From Saccharina japonica (Eukaryota; Sar; Phaeophyceae; Laminariales; Laminariaceae), in contig MEHQ01000314.1 of NCBI GenBank assembly GCA_008828725.1, positions 1 through 64,000 on the forward strand: DNA of 64,000 nt, written 5' to 3'. A program made the position numbers and the translations under genes. Of the stretch, positions 1 through 9,500 are shown one piece after another (position 1 is the stretch's first letter; each line of letters begins with the position of its first letter). Under the pieces are notes generated by a model. That model was not told the origin of the DNA, searched no databases, and saw only the letters and a list, made by a program, of their open reading frames with translations.

Positions 1-939
1 CGGCGGCGAGGTTCTCGTTAAAGAGGTGGTCGTCAACACCAATCCAACGTCCCAGTGCATTAACGGTATACTCATAGTCATATTTAATCCATCACTGTGG
101 CCGAACAGCTCAACAGCTCACTGCCTGGTGCAATAAGACTATCCTCTCCTTTACGCCATGGTACGTACCTGATATACGCGTATACGTATTCGGCGGTATC
201 GGCACTACTATATAGGTACAGCAGCTAGCAGTAGTATCAGAGCAGTACTACTATCCTTTCGTATGTACATATTTACGTATACTCGTATTTATGTTGGTGA
301 TTTTTGGGGACCACAGGGCACAGGGCGCCAACCAATCAATGTGATGAATTGATTTACAGGGCCACACCTGGGAACCACGATTGATTATGAACCAGATGTG
401 CGTGTCACAGGACCTGTTCTCGTATATGGTATGCAGGCAGTACGCACGGAATCATTCGTGATACATACGTACATCACGTATACTGATATGCTGATCACGT
501 TTGCCTGGGTATGGGCCGTTGGTCTTTTCGACGTTAGACATCGTCTGTTGGGCGTGCCAAAACAATCAGAACATAGAGTGGTCACTTACCCGTGGTCTTT
601 TTGACACAGAAAGGGGGGTATATCTCCGTAACGCGACAAAAAGGGGGACGTTACGGAAGAAGGGGGGCTTTTCCAAACTTAGTAGATGGAAGGGGGAATA
701 CCCTCGCGTAGGCATAACAAAAAGCGGGATACGCTCACCCCCCCCTTTTGATCGCTCCCGTTCACCCGCTAAACATTAAAAAAACGCTGTGGATGGTAGG
801 GAGATGCCATATGAGTGTAGGAAATGCATCAGGTTTCAATTTGGAGTCGATTTGACAGAGTACATGGACGTACCCGGCGGTGAAAACCGATGCCCCCCTT
901 TTTGTCACGATAAAGGGGGAGTGTTCCCCTTTTTGTAAA
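1..939. other. No gene seen; A/G-run motifs
   Basis: No coding region can be supported here. Between about 610 and 945 there are several short runs of four or five A followed by five or six G, plus their complements (for example near 740, 895 and 930), arranged irregularly. They could be the worn remains of a small inverted-repeat element. The short open frames at 398-779 cross these runs and look like chance. Confidence 0.4.
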
Positions 940-1514
940 ATACCCTATATAATACGTAGACGGTTTATTCTCGATTTTTGTCGAATTTTTAGTTGTCCTA
1001 GGATTCATTGAGTAGACGTGATATTCGTACAGCCGATGTTGTCGTATGTTTTATTTGCTATGATATAACCCGGTGGTCAACACAACAGCACCACGAGTAT
1101 ATGTTGAGATACGCTTGCATCCACAGTACAAGTAGTATATTGCGGAAATATCTGTACTCGTACATTTTGTTTTCGCGTACGTGCGTACATTTTCAAAACT
1201 GAATAGTACGCCTTTTTCGGCGTATGTACTGGAGGAACATCCACATTTTTCTACTACCTCGAGGCCATGATGGTCTTGGCACCGAGTCAAGGTGCGAATT
1301 GAACATCCAGTATACAGGTTGATGTATATTTGATAGGGTATTCATCGCTGGTATTCACACCAGGTATTCCTCGGTAGCATTGATACGTACGCACGTCTAC
1401 ACTGGACATTGATCACACGTTCCAGTTTTAACAAGGGTCGCTTCAAGTGTTTAGCATTAATTGCAGGACAATTGAATGAGCTGGTACGTAGTAGGGCAAT
1501 GTTATATTCGTCTA

Positions 1515-2306
1515 CTACAGTAGTAACCATTTGAGAAGGTGCTATTTTTTTGTGGGTTCTGCCGATGGCTGTACTGAAAGAACCAAGGCGACAATTCACA
1601 CGCCGGTTGTGTCCAACAATGCCCTGAGTGAAAATGAAAATTCGCGTTCGCGTCGATCTTTATATTTTTCAGTTTTGCTTTAGTTATAGCCTTGAAATGC
1701 TATTTTCGGGAATGATTGCAAATGGCCAATTTTCAATATATTTAATTTCGGCTGGCTCAGGAAACCATATTCTAGACCCGATATTGAAAATGTGTTCCAG
1801 GAAGATTGTGGTGATTAGCTATACGATCATCATACAAGTTGTATTGTAGTAAAATATCCATTTTTGATGGCGCTGAAAAAGTTTCCGTTTTGGGGTTAAT
1901 TCTTTACTGTCAGTAAGGAAAAAAACCGAAAACGGAAAAGTTTTCAGCGCCATCAAAAATGGATATTTTACTACAATACAACTTGTATGATGATCGTATA
2001 GCTTGTCACCACAATCCTCCGGGAACACATTTTCAATATCGGGTCTAGAATGTGGTTTCCTGAGCCAGCCGAAAATAAATATATTGAAAATTGACCATTT
2101 GAAATCCTTACCAAAAATAGCCTTTCAAGGCTATAACTAAAGCAAAACTGAAAAATATAAAAATCGACGCAAACACGAATTTTCATTTTCACTCAGGGCA
2201 TTGTTGGACACAACCCGCGTGTGAATTGTCGCCTTGGTTATTTCAGTACAGCCATCGGCAGAACCCACAAAAAAAATAGCACCTTCTCAAATGGTTACTA
2301 CCGTAG
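1515..2306. mobile_element. Fold-back element, copy 1 (792-bp palindrome)
   Basis: Nearly the whole element is one inverted repeat. The left arm from 1515 is mirrored by the right arm ending at 2306, with the turn near 1905-1915. The tip reads CAGTAGTAACCATTTGAG, with its complement at the other end, and both sides abut TA dinucleotides as expected for Tc1/mariner-type insertion. No transposase is encoded, so it is non-autonomous. The matching position in block B (about 30555) has no such sequence, so this is an insertion. A second copy lies at 27595-28387. The RNA would fold into a hairpin of nearly 400 bp. Confidence 0.8.
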
Positions 2307-4199
2307 GAGGCACCCACCCACCGCCTTTCTATTTTTCTGCACGTTTACGTACTGTTTAGATCTATCATTGTAGTATTAAATTGAGGAGGCGCGTTGCAAG
2401 TACAGCAGATAACATTGTATTTTGTGTTTGTGCGTTATGATGCAGTGATCATGCACAACCACGATTAGCTTTCCTCACATGAGAACAACCATGTTGTGGC
2501 CGCCATCACGCAGGACTGAACATACATGTCGTGAAGATTGTGTTTTCTTGTCTTCAGATATTTCCGCTACCATAGCGCAGGACTGCATATGTTATACCAT
2601 GCTTTCAATATTTCATTTTGAATTTTTTATAATCCAGTTTCTACACTGGAAGCACTACTACTCTAGCTGCTGACTTCCATCACGGGGGTGTGAGACCATA
2701 CGGACGTTGAGATGCATACGTTTTTATTGTAATGTGAAATCACTACACACTGATACGAGTATGTGCGTTTCTTAGGGTTAGTTTAGATATTCGGGTAAAT
2801 ACAATGTGAGGATAGATTACTACTCGCAGTACGCTCTATTGCATGCCTAAGGCATATCACCACCACGAACGATGCTGAGAACGTTAAAAACTGTTTCTGT
2901 AATGTTGTAGAGAACACTACAGGAGACAATACGGGCTGCCGTAGAGTATAACTGCCAGTAGGATCGGCATGGTACCGAGATGACCAGGTGGAGGCACGAC
3001 CCACGTCGACCACTCATTTTTACGTCTTCTATCCACTCTTCTCTATTCCACTCTATTATCATCTTCTTATTCTTTCATCGTGATCTCTCATATAAATCTT
3101 CGTTCCACTATGGTCACATAAGCGCCTTTTCAAATCAAACTACGAGTCGTATGCCTTTTATATTATTCACAAGTGATATTGAAAGACACTGCGGTGCTAC
3201 CTCTCCCATCTCTCTTCCAGAAACAGGAAACCGCAACATCGACGTTTTTTCACAAGGGACGGCCCACTCATTGTGGTGTGTGTGTGGAGCCTGTGCTAGC
3301 TTGGTACGGTTCCAGTTGTTAGTCTGTTTTTTGTTACGGTTTAGAGGTGAGCCTCGTGCTCAGATAGGAAACATCTGACAGCAACACATACAAACACACT
3401 GATTTATGACTGCTTGTAACTTGACAATTAGAGATGTGAAACTGTAATTGGTTTGTTTAACGTACACCTGGTTTCTTCCAACAGAAATACATCATAGGTG
3501 TAAAAGCGACTCGCACAGTAGCGGCACAAACGCACGCACACTCCAACCAAACATCGTGGCATCAGCAGCGTAAGCTCGTAGAAACAAACCCCCGTCCCTC
3601 CAGGTTCAACTACATGTGATTGCGACACCCGCTTTGCTGAAGGCCTTGCACAGCGGCCTTGTTGAAGTGCTCCCACAACGGACCCCCGTTACTCATCTTG
3701 TGGGCTGCCACCCCCGCTTGTGCAAGGGTCATGTGGTCGGTAATTGTTTGTGGTCGCTAACAATAGGTACACTCACTCTTCTAGTACAAGTTATTGTGTA
3801 AGCTGTTATTTGTACGCGCTCTACAAGAGGTGTCGGTTCACCAGTGTGGGTGTTGTCGTTGGTCGCAAGCACCAGCGAGATCATTGCTAAATCGATGAAG
3901 ATATAGAAGCTTGCTGCTGCAGCTGTGTCAACGGCAGCGACATAAAGTGATATACTCTGAGAGTACTGAGAGAGAAAATAGTTACAGTCCGACGTGGGTG
4001 CAGATGTCGTGGTTCGTCTACATTCTCGCAACACGTATGATGTACATAATCAATGTGTCTCGCTCCGTGCGAGAGATGTGCTTTCGTCATCAGTAGACAT
4101 CGAGCATTTGCAATAACAACTAACTATCCGCTGTGTCCGTGAGTGTATTCACCGATTAGATAGCCATCTACTTGTCGAAATGTTATTTTACTTACTGAA
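2307..4199. other. Duplicated non-coding stretch
   Basis: This part of block A aligns with about 30600-32800 of block B. Its longest open frame (2980-3378, 132 codons) is not kept open in block B, which argues against coding. A homologous stretch in copy C could not be traced beyond about 25650. No RNA gene was recognised. Confidence 0.45.
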
Positions 4200-4689
4200 C
4201 AGAGTGATCCGCACCGGCCCCACTCAGCTAATATCACTGTAAGATGACGTTGCAAGCCGGGGATATGTTCATATCTCAGACCCCCTGGTCAGGCCCGTCA
4301 CGGCCCATCCCGACCTGTGAGAGTTTCTAGTTGACCGGGGCAGCTGCAGCACGAATGCTAACGGCTCCCAGCACAGGGTAAGCCGTTGCCAGTGCATCGA
4401 AAACAATCAAGGCAGTCGCACACCCGGTTGTTCTTTCCGCCGCACCTTCGATAGTACACAAACGATGACGAACTGGGAAACATAATTAAGTCCTTGAAGA
4501 CGTAAATTGCTAAAGAGTATTAGATGGACCGTTCCCGGCGTAATACAGCTATACAGACAGCGAGCGCAGAACGATAGCCTACCGAGGCCTTGCACTACCT
4601 AATATTTGAGGTTGCCTCTCGGTGTATCTCGCAGAATGCAAGGCCTACCTCAAGACGTCTACGTGGGTATGCCACTGTTCGGGCGCACT

Positions 4690-6361
4690 ACGGCATGACG
4701 TCCTCGGATGGAGACTGACAGGTGCATCCCAAATGTTACTGAGAGCTGCCTGGTATTTGCCAGCGACAGGAAATAATAGGTTTTGGCAATACTGTAGTTA
4801 AGGGTGCAGTTATCTTCGGATGCATGCCTGGAACCAACGCCAGGTGCTCGCTTCGCTCAGCAGGACAAAAGGCGGATGTCAAACACCAACTCCCCCCAGC
4901 CACATTGCGTTTCAAACTGATACCCATATACACTGCAAATCCATACTCTTTTGTAGGCCAGGTAATACGAATAATTTGCCGAAGAGCTGCTGACGAAATG
5001 TGCCGCGGATAGCCCGCGTTGAAACTAAAGCATAACCCACAAACAAACACGTCTACCAGGGTAATCCATACTATAAAAACACAGCCACAGCAGATTCAGC
5101 CGAGCATTATACGCCGTCAGAAGCAACCGCATAGTCGACAAGGCCGTGTTCGAATACGCTGATGCTGACCACGTTTCAGCTTCTTATTGAGTCCTTGGCA
5201 CCAACGGCATAAGCCGAAACCAATTCAAGTGTCGTTATCACCGGATGCATGCTTGAAGAAAACGCGAGGCGTTCGCCCCGCTCCGCAGCACATGCAGTGC
5301 ATATCACATACTTTACCCCCCCCCCCGTTGCACGCAGTGGCCTACTGACACGATACATACGGTCAAGCGCCATGCAACCCGGACTATTCGAATTCCACGC
5401 CGAGAACCTGTTGACGATACTTATCACGGACAGGACTCGTTCTTGCCCAGACTGAGTCGGTAAAACCAACCCGTTCATCGGTAAAATCCAAAATAATATA
5501 CGAAGTAAACATATTACTGCAGCAGTATCTTCTTATGATTGAGACCAGCTCGCAACAACAACGCCGTCGGTATTGTAGCGTTGTAAAACGCTAATGATTT
5601 TGCCCACACCTCCACTCGGCATGGAGGTCACCGCCCTTTAGCTACGAACCGGAAGACATCTGACTGTCGTTTTCATCGGATATATAGTACGAGCATATTC
5701 GAGAAGCTTACTATGCCCGGCGGCACGTATAGCGCAAAATGTACGCGATGCCGCCCAGTCACACTCAGTTCCATACTGATGCCCTATATACTGCCAAGCC
5801 ACATGTATATCTGACAGCGCCGACAACCTGCCGGCGACACGTGCCGCGGACCGCCCTTAGTCTGACGTAGACCGAGTCAGCACGTCAGCAGAGCAACACG
5901 TTTATCAGCGACATATATAATGTATATACCCGGCTACAAACGCAACCTCCAAGGATTTAGAACAGTTCGCAGCAACCCTGTCGTCGAAATCGCGGGGATG
6001 CTGGACGCTGATGGTGCCCACAGCTCCATGTGGCATTGAGTTCTTCGCCCCCAGTGGATGACGCCAAACACATACCATACATATATGTATGTCACATACT
6101 AACAGCAGTAGAGGCTACCTGCCCAGCTAAACAAGCTTCACCGCCAATCGTAGACCCAGTAGGTCACAGTGATGTCGAACTCGGAGGTGCCCACTACTGA
6201 CGCCGATGATACTTGCCGCTGATTGACATTTCTCTACCATCGCCGATATCAACCACCAAGACAATGAGCACAGGTCAAAACACTTAGTGTCATGCTGGAA
6301 CGTTCACGCCAGGGAAGTATTGAGAGTACCTGCGCAAATCGCCCTGTTCTCTGTCACACGC
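4690..6361 (-). repeat. Tandem array of about four decayed WSC-like units, copy A
   Basis: Four units of about 440 bp can be recognised by recurring stretches, for example the minus-strand sequence ending in a motif like V-S-I-S-V-F near 5160 and its counterpart near 6010. On the minus strand the third unit reads Q-Y-G-T-E-C-D-W (5755-5778), typical of the centre of a WSC domain, and units end with residues like G-A-K-D-S followed by S-I-S-V, matching the end of the WSC exon just upstream. Frames are broken by stops and most cysteines are gone. The array starts directly after the stop codon of the VWA-WSC gene and has the same orientation. Equivalent arrays follow copies B and C. The family assignment is inference from short motifs. 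Confidence 0.5.
5638..5826 (-). pseudogene. Best-preserved WSC-like relic in array A
   Basis: This 62-codon open stretch contains a WSC-like centre (Y-I-G-H-Q-Y-G-T-E-C-D-W) that fits the consensus aromatic-x-G-x-x-Y-G-x-E-C. The start and end of a WSC domain are not in frame with it, and the expected C-x-C-G is altered. The copy in block B (34293-34508) keeps the same Q-Y-G-T-E-C-D-W motif in a longer frame that also has an N-terminal cysteine segment. I read both as remnants of one ancestral domain rather than active exons. Confidence 0.4.
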
Positions 6362-6504
6362 TTAAGGGTTCCCGAACTTCTTGCTCATGTAGACGCTGAT
6401 GCTGCTTAGGCCTCCGCACGCGGTGGTTTTGTCTCCAGAGCACGCGTAGTTGCACACCCCCTCTTTCTTGTTCTTTCTAGGCTCGGCACTACCGCAGTGG
6501 CATC
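6362..6504 (-). CDS. Copy A exon 6: end of WSC domain and stop
   Basis: After the acceptor TTTCCAG|GA the exon encodes C-H-C-G, then C-N-Y-A-C-S-G-D, A-C-G-G and S-I-S-V-Y-M-S-K-K before TAA. This is the standard C-x-C-G ... C-x3-C-x-G-D ... C-G-G ... S-V-Y end of a WSC domain. Length is 143 nt, the same as copy B (34951-35093). The stop is followed at once by the decayed WSC-like array. Confidence 0.8.
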
Positions 6505-9500
6505 CTGGAAATTGGGTCACATTTCAACGGAGCCATCGCAGAAACACTAGTTCAAGTCAACTTTCAACAGACAAGACAATTACACGTGAAACTGACGACC
6601 TTGAGTTAGTCTCAACGGAGTGCATCGGTGGCTGTGATGCGACATTTTTATTTCTTGCCAACGCATGTCGTGGACAATATCATGGATCACGTTCGTTTTT
6701 TACTATGGTCAAATGTACCGATTCGTGCCGTCCAACCAAGGACACATTGCAGCGTAAATTCGCGTCGACTATCGCACAACACGACGTGATTGGATTGGAG
6801 AACAGTATTCCAATCAAGCTATCTCATGGTGTGAGATATGTGGTCCACAGAGAATCACCGATTGACTACTAAACCCACCTGATCCCTGTGACGTGGCAAA
6901 GTACTCCCAGCCGGAGAGTGTGCAGAAGTCAGAGCACACCTGAGTAACATATGCGTGGTCAAGATAGGCAACGGAATTCCTTATTATCGATGCACCTGAT
7001 GTCGACTGCAGTTTGGTTCGAACACCAGTACCCGGTACTTTGTATTGGTTCGGCGCTTACGTCCGAAGCGACGGAGCACAAAGCGTCGTACTGTTACACT
7101 GAATGATACTGCAAGGCCACATATGTTTCTTACCTGCGCCGTCATCTTAGTTGAAGTGGTCGTGGGGCCATTCAGCGGTGTTGCCTTATCTTTGGGTACG
7201 TAGCAGCCAAGGTAATCGGAATCGATTGCCTCCGATAGTTTGGTGGGTCCTTGTATCTCGGGTCGCTTGGTCGCCTTTGGGGTAGGTGACGAGGTCGTAG
7301 CAGGGGTTGGAGCGGGGGTTGGAGCCTGGATTGGCGCCGGGGTTGGGGCCGTACCGAGGTGGTTGCCGCCGATGACCATACGGGTCAGAAGAGACAGGTT
7401 GGGGGTGTTCCCCTGGTCGTCGTTATAGTCCGCGTGTGCGATGATGCTTCCACCGGTGGCTACGTTACAAGCGTTCAGCATAACTTCGAAATCCGCGGGG
7501 GTGGACTCAAGGTCAGCCACGGAGAAGGTAACCGTCTTTTTAGAAATGGATCCAGAAGAGACAGAGTCGACCGGCACGCTAAACTCGATTGTGAGCGTGG
7601 CTCCTGTGGATTCGCACGGTATGACGAGGCCTCCGTTGGACGAAAGGATGTGTTCCAAGGCCGCTGAAAATCGTGCAGTATGGGAGTTGTGTACAGGCAT
7701 GGGGGGGGGGGTATTTTCGTCGTGTGCCCATGGTATTGTCCTTGATTATGATGCAATGCTACGAAAGTAGCTTATCACGTTACGGAATTGATGCCGTTTG
7801 GTTCCCTTTGCATGTGAACAAATGACTAAAGCCGTGTACGTTATTCCAATGTACATACACGGCAGGAAGCCCACCCAAGTGCACAGTACCGGTAGCTATG
7901 TTAGAAATGCGGTTGCGTGGCAATCCGCTGTAGGCATGATACGGGTCTGGGCTCACAGGCGACATTCTTGGAGCACCATGGCGTGACTGCTCATCTATCT
8001 CCAAGACGCATACAAGAGTATGGAACGAGCGTATGTACTGCTCACATTCCATCAACAGCAACATTTCGTCTAGCCGAACCGTGTCGAGGCGCGAGTACTT
8101 GCGTTCGCGGACAATTTATATACGCGTCGAGGGTTTCGAGTCTGCTATATCCGAGGAAACTAGGTGTTAGAGCCGCATGAAGTCGTGACTGAAGCTTTCG
8201 CCGACTGCACGAACTACATGTCGTAAGTTGCAGTATTCAAAAGCCCACGAAGTCGTCGCGGAAGCTCGCACCAAGCGCAGCAAGTACATACGGTACAAAT
8301 GCCGGATCATAACCCCACAAACCGTGTGACCAAATGATCACACGAGGTGCGTCTAAGAGGGGTCTTGAAAAGATGCGCACGTTCTACAACGTCATGCATT
8401 GCCCCATAACGTAACTCAAGCGCGCGTGTACAGGTGCACGATAGTTAAGGAATATGCATACCAGGTCTTGTTTAACCAATCTAATATAGCAGGTGCGTTC
8501 GCGAACATCACTAGCACCACGCGTAGTATTGAAACAAACTAAAACCACCCACAGCAGTAAGAACTGGCTCTAGTCACGTTGTCTGATGGCTGTTTCTCTG
8601 ACAAGCGCACTCGAGGCAGATTATTCGCCGGCTTTCACAACCAATGTGGGGACTGCTAATACGGTCTTTGATCCCCGACTTACCTTTGAGCAGATCGAAA
8701 TTTGCGACTTCGAATACGTGAGCAGCGTCGCCCCCGATAGCGAGAAGTTCGGCGGCGTTAGTTCCCGTGCCTACGCCGGTCGAAGAATAGGCACATTCCA
8801 GACGTTCACGGTGTTAAACAACGGTGGAGTGCGGCCATCAGCACGATGTCTAGATTTCATGTGCGATTGCACTGCTAATGAGGAAACACGAACCTGTCTG
8901 CACTAACACGTGCTTAGTCGGCAGGGATGAATTAGTTCCTACATCCCCCCTCCCCCCCTCCTCTCTTAATGAGCTCTCTAAAATGTATCACCGAATAAAA
9001 TAAAAAAACGTAAATCCACACAAGCAACTCATGATCCAGCTTATAACTGTATATACAGCAGTAGTTATGTTCGTCAAAGTCTGATCTGGTTTTATCGAAA
9101 TGTCTACGAACGAGCCAATCCAGACATAAATTGTGGTTGGCCGAATAGTGCCGTCTCGATCGTCACACGGGTCCACTTATTCTTTGACTGTTTTGCAAGA
9201 CGCTGATACGTGTTCGATGCATGCGGTGTTTGAAAGCGGCTTGGACTCGCCCGGTTTCTGCGTGCACGCGAATAAAGGCGCCCCCCAGTAGTACGCACGG
9301 CAGATAACAACGATCGCGACAATTCGGCGCACAAAATCTGCCCACACCTACGTCCATGTCATGCCGACCCACCTACTCCCACAGCATATACGATTATTCC
9401 ATCAGCCCTGGCGGCATCTGCTGAGCGTTGGGTGGCCTTGAGGCTGCGGCTTCGGCCGTCCGTGATCACGATCATGAACGATGCGGTTGCAGGATGAACT

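Noticed and set aside
2980-3378. 132-codon plus-strand frame
   Set aside because: Not conserved as an open frame in duplicate block B although the DNA aligns.
6450-6872. 140-codon plus-strand frame
   Set aside because: It spans intron 5 and part of exon 6 on the opposite strand and is broken in copies B and C.
7240-7770. Several plus-strand frames rich in Val, Gly and Ala
   Set aside because: They are antisense shadows of exon 4, in particular of its Pro/Thr linker.
8586-8906. 106-codon plus-strand frame
   Set aside because: It lies antisense to exon 3 of the VWA-WSC gene, whose splice sites, phase and VWA sequence are conserved in copy B.
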